Source: CAVPDE01 sp964580575
Lineage (GTDB): Bacteria; Desulfobacterota; DSM-4660; Desulfatiglandales; HGW-15
Length of the DNA: 35,274 bases
Assembly (NCBI GenBank): GCA_964580575.1
Contig: CAZOLJ010000049.1
Location: 1 to 35,274 of the forward strand
Direction: 5' to 3'
Shown: positions 22,052 through 29,983 of the stretch, one piece after another
How positions within the stretch are numbered: position 1 is the stretch's first letter
Layout: every line of letters starts with the position of its first letter
Notes under the pieces: generated by a model
Told to the model about the DNA's origin: nothing
Databases searched by the model: none
Seen by the model: only the letters and a program-made list of their open reading frames with translations
Program-made: the position numbers and the translations under genes

Positions 22052-23542
22052 ATGGCAGATGAAACAGACGTTCAAGAATCGACGGAAAGATCCAAAGAAC
22101 CGGAACGCTTGACCGGGATTCGCTTTGATGACTTCGCCATTCCCACTGAAATCCTCGCCGGGTTGAAAGATCTCGGCAATGTCTACTGCACTCCGATCCA
22201 GGCAGAGATCCTTCCTCTGGTTCTTGCCGGGAAGGATGTGGTTTGCCTAGCTCGAACCGGTTCAGGAAAAACAGCGGCCTTCCTCGTTTCCCTTTTTGCC
22301 GGGGTTCTTTCCACCCCCGACCGAAAAACCGGCATCCCCTCTGCTTTGATCGTAGCGCCCACGCAGGATTTGTGTCTTCAAATCCACGAGGAAGCCAAGA
22401 GCCTGGGACGATACACAGGTCTTGATCTTGCCATGGTTGTGAGAGGCCAGGACGATCAGGGACAGAGCCTCGCTTCCCATGAAAACGCGGCCATTGTCAT
22501 CGGAACACCCGGCGGAGTGATTGATTTCTACAAAAAAGGCCTCCTGAAGACGGAGGGGATCAAGTTCCTTGTGATTGATGAGGCGGAGCGCCTCTTCACG
22601 CAAAGGCTTGCCGGGGACATGCGATACCTTCTTCGGAAGCTCCCGCACTCCAGGGAAAGAGTGTCGATCCTGTTTTCCGGGGTCCTCTCCTACCGGGTCC
22701 TGGCCGTCACCTACGACTTCATGAATCTTCCTGATTTCGTCACGACCACGCTGGATCAGGTCCGGACGAATGACATTGATCAGGCCCTGTTTCATGTCGC
22801 ATCCGAAGAAAAGCTTCGACTTCTGCTTGGTCTCCTTCAACGGGAATCGTGGAAAAGGGCTCTTATTTTCATAAGCTCCGGGGAAGAAGCCGAGTCTCTC
22901 TCTCAAAAACTGAAAGACAACGGCCTGCCCGCCGAAGGGGTGATCGGAGAGTGGCCTCAGAACAAAAGGCGCAATCTCATGGCCCGCTTCAAAGGTGGGA
23001 AGATCAAGATTCTGGTGACCACCGACGACGTCGCCAGGGGCATCTACGTAGAGGATATCACGCTTGCCGTCAACTACAGGCTTCCCCAGGACGGCGAGAC
23101 CTACATTCGCCGATTGGGGCGCGTGACCGTTCCGGGCCGCGCCATCTCTTTTGCTTCTGAAGGCGATGCCTTTTTCATCGAGCCCATCGAACAAAAGCTG
23201 GGCTATAAGATCCCGGTCCTCTGGCCGCAGAACGATTGGTTCAGAGAGGACCAAGCAGGGGCAGCGCTTCCCGAGATCGAAGAAAGCCGTGCGGAACCGG
23301 GCACGGGCAGGAAACCTCCGAAAGAAAAGAAAGAAGGGATTCCTTTCCTCGTGGGGAAGAAGGTCGTCTTCAGCAGTGAACCAGGAGGAGTTTTTGGATT
23401 GGCGATTCAACCGAAGGCGGGCGCCCAGAGTGAATCCGGAAGGCCGCAAAAGCGAAAAAAGCGACACCGCGGCCGGCTTAGGAAGCAAAAACCTGCGGCA
23501 AAAACGTCTGCACAGACCATGTCCCCCGCAGGAGAGGCCTGA
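22052..23542 (+). CDS. DEAD-box-type RNA helicase with divergent motifs
   Basis: 496 residues from the ATG at 22052; an earlier start at 21962 would run through non-coding-looking sequence. The Q motif region ends YCTPIQAE, motif I is ARTGSGKTAAF, Ia is PTQDL and Ib is GTPGG. Motif II is DEAE instead of DEAD, motif III is FSG instead of SAT, motif V is TTDDVARGIY and motif VI is RRLGRVTVPG instead of HRIGRTGRAG. The two RecA-like lobes are complete, and the C-terminal tail is very basic (KRKKRHRGRLRKQK), suiting RNA binding. It is probably an RNA-remodelling helicase with altered ATPase or unwinding activity. It converges with the MFS gene. Confidence 0.85.
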   Translation: MADETDVQESTERSKEPERLTGIRFDDFAIPTEILAGLKDLGNVYCTPIQAEILPLVLAGKDVVCLARTGSGKTAAFLVSLFAGVLSTPDRKTGIPSALIVAPTQDLCLQIHEEAKSLGRYTGLDLAMVVRGQDDQGQSLASHENAAIVIGTPGGVIDFYKKGLLKTEGIKFLVIDEAERLFTQRLAGDMRYLLRKLPHSRERVSILFSGVLSYRVLAVTYDFMNLPDFVTTTLDQVRTNDIDQALFHVASEEKLRLLLGLLQRESWKRALIFISSGEEAESLSQKLKDNGLPAEGVIGEWPQNKRRNLMARFKGGKIKILVTTDDVARGIYVEDITLAVNYRLPQDGETYIRRLGRVTVPGRAISFASEGDAFFIEPIEQKLGYKIPVLWPQNDWFREDQAGAALPEIEESRAEPGTGRKPPKEKKEGIPFLVGKKVVFSSEPGGVFGLAIQPKAGAQSESGRPQKRKKRHRGRLRKQKPAAKTSAQTMSPAGEA

Positions 23543-23571
23543 GCAAAACGCCGGCCGTTCTTCCGACGACC

Positions 23572-24912
23572 TCACTCCCTTTGAGACAAGTAGGCCGCTT
23601 CAGCCCTGCCCTTGTCCTCGTCCACGAAGTAAAGCAGAACGGCTCCGATCAAGAACAGGATCAGGATGGAAGCGATGCTGCACCGCGAGGCCAGCTGGCC
23701 GATGGCGGTAATCTGCTCAGGGGTCGGAGAAGCAGGCATGAGCATTCTCTTTGTGCAAAGCCCCACCACTCCCATCAGCGCCGGGCCGAAGATGACCGCA
23801 AATTTCCCGAGCATGTTGTAGAAACCGTAGAATTCCGCGGACTGCTCTTTGGGAATGAGCCTTGAATAATACGAGCGGCTTAGAGCCTGAATGCCTCCCT
23901 GAACACAGCCGATGAAGATCGCCAGCACATAGAACTCCCACTTCCTGGTCATCATCACTCCCCAGACCGTGATGAACATATAAACACCAATGGCCAAATA
24001 AATGCTTTTGCGGACTCCCCACCGCTGGCCCAGCTTGCCGAACAGGATGGCAGCAGGAAACCCTATGAACTGAACCAGGAGCAGGGCCATGATCAGATCG
24101 TTCGCCTCGAACCCGATGGACATGCCATAGTCCACTGCCATGCGTATAATCGTATCTACCCCGTCGATGTAGAACCAGTAGGCGAGAAGAAACAGAAACA
24201 CGGTCTTGAGGTGTCTTGTCTTCTTGAATGTCCCGATGAGCTGTCTGAAACCCTGGATCACGGCGCTGCCCCTGCCCCTGTCGGGGAAGGGAACTTTTCT
24301 TTCTTTGACCCAGGCGATGGCAAAGAACGTAAACCCTCCCCACCACAGGCCCACAGAAAGAAAAGAGTATTTGATGGCTTCTCCGGAATCGGCAAGGCCG
24401 AAGAGCTGGGGTTTCAGAACCATCAGCACGTTGACAAGGAACAGCAGTCCGCCGCCCAGATAGCCCATGGCATAACCCAGGCCCGAAACATAGTCGATCT
24501 CTTCTTCACGAGCGATGTGGGGAAGGAGAGAATCATTGAACGCGATGGAACCTGAGAACCCCACCACGCCCAGAACATACACCAGGATCGCCAGAGTCCA
24601 ATCCCCCTGCTGAACCCAGAAAAGACAGGCGCTCATGAGCGCGCCGAGGTAGGCGAAGAAGATCATGAACTTCTTTTTTGCCGATCCTCTGTCGGCGATG
24701 GCTCCGAGAATCGGAGCCATTACCGCCACCAGGAGCCCGGCAAGAGAATTGCCGAATCCAAGCTGGGCCGTGCTCACATTGACATCCGTCCCCAGGCTCC
24801 AGAACCTCTTGAAAAAGAGAGGAAAGAACCCGGCCATGACCGTCGTGGCAAAGGCTGAGTTGGCCCAGTCGTACATGGCCCAACCCCAAATCGCTCTTTT
24901 CTCAGCTTTCAT
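23572..24912 (-). CDS. MFS transporter, UMF1/Atg22-like family
   Basis: 446 residues from the ATG at 24912; a TTG 33 bp upstream would overlap the preceding gene. About twelve membrane segments. The opening WGWAMYDWANSAFATTVM followed by FFPLFFKRFW is the hallmark of the UMF1 (Atg22-like) family. SGLGYAMGYLGGGLLF and the central GVDTIIRMAVDYG also fit. Yeast Atg22 exports amino acids from vacuoles; bacterial members are of unknown substrate. The gene begins 10 bp after the stop of the radical SAM gene, so they are probably co-transcribed. Confidence 0.88.
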   Translation of the reverse strand: MKAEKRAIWGWAMYDWANSAFATTVMAGFFPLFFKRFWSLGTDVNVSTAQLGFGNSLAGLLVAVMAPILGAIADRGSAKKKFMIFFAYLGALMSACLFWVQQGDWTLAILVYVLGVVGFSGSIAFNDSLLPHIAREEEIDYVSGLGYAMGYLGGGLLFLVNVLMVLKPQLFGLADSGEAIKYSFLSVGLWWGGFTFFAIAWVKERKVPFPDRGRGSAVIQGFRQLIGTFKKTRHLKTVFLFLLAYWFYIDGVDTIIRMAVDYGMSIGFEANDLIMALLLVQFIGFPAAILFGKLGQRWGVRKSIYLAIGVYMFITVWGVMMTRKWEFYVLAIFIGCVQGGIQALSRSYYSRLIPKEQSAEFYGFYNMLGKFAVIFGPALMGVVGLCTKRMLMPASPTPEQITAIGQLASRCSIASILILFLIGAVLLYFVDEDKGRAEAAYLSQRE

Positions 24913-24922
24913 TTTGAATTCC

Positions 24923-26482
24923 CTACTGGCCTTTTCCGGGGGCAAGGCCTACCTCTCCAATCCCAGCGGCCTCTCCTGTGGCTGGCTGGAAAAACGGGGC
25001 GTGGTTTGAGGTGAAAAAAGGCGGATCTCTTCTGAGAATCGCGCCAACTGCTGGGTGTCTTTTGAACTTCTTGTCCAGGAAGGGCCTCACAGCCGATCTG
25101 TGCCACCCCCGTGGATGAACGAAGTCTTTATAAAGCGAGAGATCTCCCTCGTAAAAATCCTTGGCTGGAACCTGCTCGTATTGCTTACTATGCACCGGCA
25201 TGTTGAAAATAGCAAGATTCAGAAAAGCAATCGCATCGCTGTGCTTCACCGTGAATTCGAGGGTTTGCTCGGCTGCCTGAAGATTTTCCTCCGGAGTGCC
25301 GAAAAGGAGGTAAACATAGGTTGCGATCCCGGCTCTCTTCAGGGCCTTGAGCGCCGCCGAAGCGATTGAGAGATCAATCCCTTTACACAGGCTGTCCAGA
25401 ACCCCCTGGTCTCCTGATTCCAGACCCAACTTCAGCATCCGGCAACCGGAACGCTTCAAAGCGTCACAGAAATCCGGGTCTTTGAGCTCCCTGGTTATTC
25501 GGGCAAAGCCGTACCAAGGAGCGCCGGGCGGCTGCTCTGACAGGATCTTGAGAAGCGCAGGGCTCATGGCATTGTCCAGAAAGTGGACAAGGACCGGTTT
25601 CCTTTTCTCAGACAGAACCCGAAGATCTCGCACCACCTCCGGCACCGGCCTGAAGGTGTTCCCTTCGGCGTTTTCAGGGCAAAAGGAACACTTGCCCCAG
25701 TAGCATCCGCTCGATGCGCTGTAGGGCAAGATGAAACCGGGAGCAAAGTAGTTTTCACAAGGGAAGTCTCCATAATCCGGCACCACCGGCTCGCTTTTGC
25801 CCCTTACGCCGGCAAAGGAAAGAAGAGCCTTTTCTCCGGGGCCCGAGACCATGAGATCCACCAGGCCTTCAATGGGGTTTCTCCAGTCCGGACGGCTCAT
25901 CCACGAGGTGACCAGCCCTCCGCCCAGAATGACTTTCAGGCTCGCCGACTGTCTTTTCAGAAAACCCGCCATGGCAAAGGTACACGGGGCCTGGCTCAGA
26001 TAGTTGAGAGACAGGCCCACAACCTTGGGTTCATGCGTTTCCAGCAATCCCAAAAGACGATCACTGAAATAAGGATAGAAGAGATTCTCCTCGGGATTTT
26101 TCCAGGCTTTGATGAGATCAGCACTTCGAAGGGGAGAGCGCTTCGGATCGGTGTAATTCGTGAGGCTCAGGCGGATGTCTTTTGACCGGGCTACCGTTTC
26201 AAGCATCCGGTTCACACCCATTACGGCCCTTTTATAGCGATCAAAGTTCTCGTAACCGTCCCAACTGGTCAGCAGTTCAAGATTGCCGGGGAGACGACGG
26301 GAGGCGACCTTGGTCCACGTGTCATGCCGGCTAGGCGCTCTATCCAGAAGGCTCAGCAATCCCTCCAGGTTGGCATCAAGCACAGTGCAGGGGATGTTGT
26401 GATGCTTCAAGGCGCCTGCCAGTTTCGCTATCCCCGCAGGCGCCTCACAAGGTTTGACCACCGGCGGATTAACAAGGATCAT
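24923..26482 (-). CDS. B12-binding-type radical SAM protein
   Basis: 519 residues. The N-terminus (MILVNPPVVKPCEAPAGIAKLAGAL) and VVGLSLNYLSQ...VILGGG have the pattern of the B12-binding domain of this class. The radical SAM barrel follows with the cluster motif GCYWGKCSFCPE, C-x4-C-x2-C rather than the usual C-x3-C-x2-C. LKLGLESGDQGVLD and YVYLLFGTPEENLQAAEQT are typical later strands. The enzyme should cleave SAM with a 4Fe-4S cluster to modify an unknown substrate. The gene is followed by the UMF1 transporter gene and preceded 30 bp upstream by UPF0210. The family is clear, the reaction not. Confidence 0.88.
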   Translation of the reverse strand: MILVNPPVVKPCEAPAGIAKLAGALKHHNIPCTVLDANLEGLLSLLDRAPSRHDTWTKVASRRLPGNLELLTSWDGYENFDRYKRAVMGVNRMLETVARSKDIRLSLTNYTDPKRSPLRSADLIKAWKNPEENLFYPYFSDRLLGLLETHEPKVVGLSLNYLSQAPCTFAMAGFLKRQSASLKVILGGGLVTSWMSRPDWRNPIEGLVDLMVSGPGEKALLSFAGVRGKSEPVVPDYGDFPCENYFAPGFILPYSASSGCYWGKCSFCPENAEGNTFRPVPEVVRDLRVLSEKRKPVLVHFLDNAMSPALLKILSEQPPGAPWYGFARITRELKDPDFCDALKRSGCRMLKLGLESGDQGVLDSLCKGIDLSIASAALKALKRAGIATYVYLLFGTPEENLQAAEQTLEFTVKHSDAIAFLNLAIFNMPVHSKQYEQVPAKDFYEGDLSLYKDFVHPRGWHRSAVRPFLDKKFKRHPAVGAILRRDPPFFTSNHAPFFQPATGEAAGIGEVGLAPGKGQ

Positions 26483-26511
26483 GGAAATCCGGACACCTCA
26501 TGGACTTGTCG

Positions 26512-27870
26512 TCAGTTTCGAAGGCTGTTGATGGGGGCAGGAATCCTGCCGCCTCTTTGAATGAAGTTTTTACTTGAAAACCGGCTCACGGCCATAACAG
26601 GTGCTTTTCCCAGAAGACCACCGAATTCGGCGACATCGCCCACCTGCTTGCCAATAACGGGTATGATCCGCACGGCCGTGGTTTTATTGTTCACCACCCC
26701 AATCGCCGCCTCATCGGCGATGATGGCCGAGAGAGTTTCCACGGGCGTATCCCCCGGCACGGCGATCATGTCCAGCCCCACGGAGCAAACGCTGGTCATG
26801 GCCTCCAGTTTCTCCAGGCAAAGGGACCCCCGCTGCACCGCATCGATCATCCCCTGATCCTCGCTGACCGGGATAAAGGCCCCGCTCAGCCCTCCCACAT
26901 GGGATGAAGCCATAACGCCGCCCTTTTTGACGGCATCATTCAGAAGAGCGACGGCAGCGGTTGTACCCGGTACCCCGCAGCTTTCCAGTCCCATTTCTTC
27001 GATGATCTTTGCGACACTGTCCCCCATGGCAGGCGTAGGAGCGAGGGAAAGATCCACAATGCCGAAAGGCACACCCAATCGTCTCGATACCTCGTGAGCC
27101 ACCAGTTGACCGAGCCGGGTGATTTTAAAAGCAGTCCTTTTGACCGTTTCAGCCACATCGTCAAAGGTCGCTCCCTGGAGTTTTTTCAGGGCCGCCAGGA
27201 TGACGCCCGGGCCGCTGATGCCCACATTGATCGAGCACTCCGGCTCACCCAGCCCATGGAAGGCTCCTGCCATAAAGGGATTGTCTTCAACCGCGTTTGC
27301 GAAGACCACAAGCTTAGCGCACCCAACGCTGTCCCGGTCCTTTGTGAGCTGAGCCGTCTCTTTAATGATTTCCCCCATGTGCCGCACAGCATCCATGTTG
27401 ATCCCTGTCTTCGTGGTGGCCACATTAACGGAAGAACAGACCCGCTCCGTGGCGGCCAACGCCTTTGGAATAGAAGGGACCAGGATCCTGTCGCCTTTGG
27501 TGTATCCTTTGTGAACCAGCGCGGAAAAACCGCCTATAAAATTGACGCCCACCGCCTTGGCCGCCTCATCGAGGGTCTGAGCGAAGGAAACGAAGCTTTT
27601 CTCATGACTCGCCTCCGCGATGATTGCGATGGGAGTCACGGAGATTCGTTTGTTGACAATAGGGATGCCGAACTCCAGTGCAATATCATCACCCACTCTC
27701 ACCAGGTTTTCAGCATGAGACGTAATCTTGTCGTAGATCTTCTTCCTGGCTGCTTCCCCCTCCGGGTCTGCACAGTCCCTCAAGGATATCCCCATGGTAA
27801 TGGTTCGGATGTCGAGATTTTCTGACTCGATCATGCGGATGGTTTCGATGATCTGGCTTGACTCGATCAT
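26512..27870 (-). CDS. UPF0210 / DUF711 family protein (PFL-like)
   Basis: 452 residues from the ATG at 27870, the normal family length; the frame opens 57 bp further up but that part lies in a GC palindrome. Characteristic stretches are TITMGISLRDCADP near the N-terminus, NFIGGFSALVHKG, FHGLGEPECSINVGISGPGV, GTTAAVALLNDAVKKGG and the end FIQRGGRIPAPINSLRN. The family is widespread in anaerobes. It is often encoded beside a small ACT-domain protein, as here (27974-28243), which suggests a two-part module responding to an amino acid. The biochemical function is not established. Confidence 0.93.
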   Translation of the reverse strand: MIESSQIIETIRMIESENLDIRTITMGISLRDCADPEGEAARKKIYDKITSHAENLVRVGDDIALEFGIPIVNKRISVTPIAIIAEASHEKSFVSFAQTLDEAAKAVGVNFIGGFSALVHKGYTKGDRILVPSIPKALAATERVCSSVNVATTKTGINMDAVRHMGEIIKETAQLTKDRDSVGCAKLVVFANAVEDNPFMAGAFHGLGEPECSINVGISGPGVILAALKKLQGATFDDVAETVKRTAFKITRLGQLVAHEVSRRLGVPFGIVDLSLAPTPAMGDSVAKIIEEMGLESCGVPGTTAAVALLNDAVKKGGVMASSHVGGLSGAFIPVSEDQGMIDAVQRGSLCLEKLEAMTSVCSVGLDMIAVPGDTPVETLSAIIADEAAIGVVNNKTTAVRIIPVIGKQVGDVAEFGGLLGKAPVMAVSRFSSKNFIQRGGRIPAPINSLRN

Positions 27871-27903
27871 GACCGGTGCCTGCCCCCTTTTGACATAGAC
27901 CTG

Positions 27904-27945
27904 CCCCCACCCTCCCCTCCCCCTCAAGGGGAGTTAGGGTGGGGG
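27904..27945. repeat. Nested GC-rich palindrome
   Basis: The outer stem is CCCCCACCCT (27904-27913) with AGGGTGGGGG (27936-27945), an exact 10-bp match. The inner stem is CTCCCC (27917-27922) with GGGGAG (27928-27933). The G/C-run composition resembles the palindrome at 4794-4814. It lies between the ACT and UPF0210 genes and could limit read-through or protect the mRNA. Confidence 0.65.
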
Positions 27946-27973
27946 TGATCCCGTTTCATTTACTGCATTTGCA

Positions 27974-28243
27974 TTAGATTTGGTGCATCGCCTTAAACAC
28001 TTCTTCTCGCTGGATTTTGATCTCAACGCCGATGGTCTTCCCCTGATCCGCCAACCTCTGACTGAGATCCGAAAAGGAGATTGCCATCTCCGTCAGATCC
28101 ACAAGCATAATCATGGCAAAATAATCCTGGAGAATCGTCTGGCTGATGTCCATGATGTTGACCCTATTCTCCGCCAGCACATTGCTCACCTTCGCAATGA
28201 TGCCCACCCTGTCTTTTCCGATTACCGTGACAATCGCCTTCAT
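27974..28243 (-). CDS. ACT domain protein, UPF0237 family
   Basis: 89 residues from the ATG at 28243 with AAAGGGAG upstream; this gives the standard family length. The entire protein is one ACT domain: MKAIVTVIGKDRVGIIAKVS, then NVLAENRVNIMDISQTIL. ACT domains bind amino acids and regulate enzymes. UPF0237 proteins are usually found next to UPF0210, which follows here after about 100 bp on the same strand. The ligand is unknown. Confidence 0.93.
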   Translation of the reverse strand: MKAIVTVIGKDRVGIIAKVSNVLAENRVNIMDISQTILQDYFAMIMLVDLTEMAISFSDLSQRLADQGKTIGVEIKIQREEVFKAMHQI

Positions 28244-28567
28244 GGACGCTCCCTTTAATCTTAGTGGAAGTTCAACATTACGCACTCGTCCCTCTTTCCC
28301 ACCTTCCATGCGTACCCGAATCCACATTTCAAAGTTTGATTACCCTTAGCTGACTTGGAAGACAGATTCAAGCCCTATTGCAAGCAATCCTTTGGAGTAG
28401 AAACCCTTTTAGCTTGCACAGGCACCCGACGGATTCTCGGATGGAGGATCAGTCATAAAACAGCTATCTGCAGTAAGGGACAAATCAGATGTCGGACCTA
28501 TTTCAGTCTTTTTCAGGCGTGTGATATCTTGGTGCTAAGAGGAGATATCGCAATATGATTACCGTAA
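28244..28567. other. Intergenic region upstream of the mobile-element relic
   Basis: About 320 bp with no convincing gene. It ends with an AGGAG ribosome-like site at 28539-28543 and ATGATTACCGTAAACCAG followed by TAG, a six-codon frame that may be the stub of the original ssb start. GATATC copies around it form a small hairpin. The rest shows nothing recognisable. Confidence 0.4.
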
Positions 28568-28840
28568 ACCAGTAGTGGACGGGCCAGAACGGGGGGGAAG
28601 CAGGATAGGATCCACTGGTTTTCTTGTGTTGCCTGGAAGAACCTGGCCGAAACCGTGGGGAAATATCTCGCCAAAGGTTCCCAGGTGGAAATCTCGGGCT
28701 CGCTCCAGCAAAGGTCGTGGGAAACCGATGCTGGAGAAACCCGATCCACGGTCGTGGTCGTGGTCAGAAACCTGACCATGCTGGACGGCAGGAAGAGGGA
28801 AGGTGCTCCCCCGGTTGATGATGCCGATATTCCGTTCTGA
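28568..28840 (+). pseudogene. Single-stranded DNA-binding protein relic (5'-truncated ssb)
   Basis: From about 28598 the frame reads a typical SSB second half: HWFSCVAWKNLAETVGKYL, AKGSQVEISGSLQQRSWE, VVVRNLTMLDGRK, and the acidic C-terminal tip DDADIPF, which binds partner proteins. The first roughly 50 residues of the OB fold are missing and the frame is closed upstream by a stop at 28565. An AGGAG-ATG stub just before suggests an internal deletion with a frame change. A GTG at 28655 could start a 61-residue product lacking half the fold. Stand-alone ssb copies of this kind occur in prophages and integrative elements, and an xis-like gene follows. Confidence 0.75.
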
Positions 28841-28882
28841 GCGGTTTATTGACTGCGACCAATTGACGACGGAACAGAATTA

Positions 28883-29083
28883 ATGGCGGGTGCAAACCAT
28901 TTGAAACAATTCTATCGCGTTGACGAGGTGGCCGAGCACTTCGCCATTTGGGTCAGAACCGTCTATCGCCTGATCGACGAAGGGGATCTGAAACGTACCA
29001 ACATCAGGGAATGCTTGAGGATTCCATTATGGGAAATAGACAGGTATGAAGAGAAATTAAGAGCAGACATGGAAAAGTTTTGA
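28883..29083 (+). CDS. Excisionase-like small DNA-binding protein (MerR-type winged HTH)
   Basis: 66 residues. YRVDEVAEHFAIWVRTVYRLI is the helix-turn-helix of the excisionase/MerR-like family, and the wing follows (GDLKRTNIRECLRIPLWEID). Such proteins bind short DNA sites and, in phages and integrative elements, direct excision. It lies 42 bp after the ssb relic. No integrase is visible in the window, so it is likely what remains of an integrated element. The ribosome site is weak. It may be an active regulator or a leftover. Confidence 0.7.
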   Translation: MAGANHLKQFYRVDEVAEHFAIWVRTVYRLIDEGDLKRTNIRECLRIPLWEIDRYEEKLRADMEKF

Positions 29084-29218
29084 CATCGCTAGGGAAGGGG
29101 ACACTCATTTGGAGCCCCTCTCTCACATCTATTCGCCCCGCACGAGGCGCTTATTCAATCATCTTCTCCGGTTCATGGTGGTATCCTGGGGGACATAAGA
29201 TCCAGAGGTGTAACGGTC

Positions 29219-29626
29219 TCAAACAGGAAGGTTCTGTGCCAACGTAATGATGATAAATCGCTCACCTGTTTTGGTGCTTATGTCTGTATGCATGCTTATG
29301 GGAGGAACTCCGGTTAGTTTTTGTATGATCTCCTCAATCCTCTCATGGGCATTTTCAAGAAGCTTGGACCTCACTTGTTTGACAAGCTGTATTCCCTCAA
29401 CGTCTTTTGCCAGTTGAATTTCAGCAGGCGTTAAGACACCCTTTAGGCGGATTAACACGATGTCCTGGATAATGTAGGTCTTGGCTTCCAGCGGACCCCG
29501 TCCCATGTGTTCCTTTTCGAACGTGATGAGGGTATTGCTGATTTCAGCCTCTATCTGTCCCTTGGTCTTTGGGGGAAGGCTAACACTTTCGGCTTTTCTT
29601 ATGGTGATGTGCTTCTTCATTTCCAT
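29219..29626 (-). CDS. DUF2294 / MpsC-like domain protein
   Basis: 135 residues from the ATG at 29626 with GAGGT upstream; ATG at 29620 is also possible. The sequence fits the DUF2294 family: KGQIEAEISNTLITFEKEH, MGRGPLEAKTYIIQD, LIRLKGVLTPAEIQLA and the end SMHTDISTKTGERF. In Firmicutes a related domain (MpsC) occurs with a sodium-linked membrane-potential system, but that partner is absent here. It is divergent from the histidine kinase gene. The family call is good, the role unknown. Confidence 0.83.
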   Translation of the reverse strand: MEMKKHITIRKAESVSLPPKTKGQIEAEISNTLITFEKEHMGRGPLEAKTYIIQDIVLIRLKGVLTPAEIQLAKDVEGIQLVKQVRSKLLENAHERIEEIIQKLTGVPPISMHTDISTKTGERFIIITLAQNLPV

Positions 29627-29983
29627 TGTCTTGGACCTCGTGTTTCCAATTTCTAAAGGAATCGGCATTAGCATTCAAGACAAACGAGGCATCTCCTAAG
29701 CAACAGGGAAAACTGGCCAATGCCAAACCACAATTGGGCAATTCCGTTGTCCGCAAGAAGATTAGTATATTTCCGAGGAGTTGGCTAAACCTTTTTTTTC
29801 AACCCAGTCAGGATCTCTGGTTTTGTTTGTGCCCTTTGTCTTCAAGTGCAAAGATCTCTCTCCGCACTCTCGATTAGGTCATGGCCATCTTTCCGTTTTC
29901 CTTGGAATAGGGTAAGATACTAATGCAGAAGATCCATACACCCGGGATTGCGTGTTTCTTTGGCCGAGAGGATTGTTGAGAAA
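29627..29983. other. Divergent intergenic region upstream of the histidine kinase
   Basis: About 357 bp, AT-richer than the surroundings, with no gene recognised. A weak promoter-like pair TTTCCG (29890-29895), 17 bp, TAAGAT (29913-29918) could serve the kinase operon. No sigma-54 site was found here. Confidence 0.35.
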
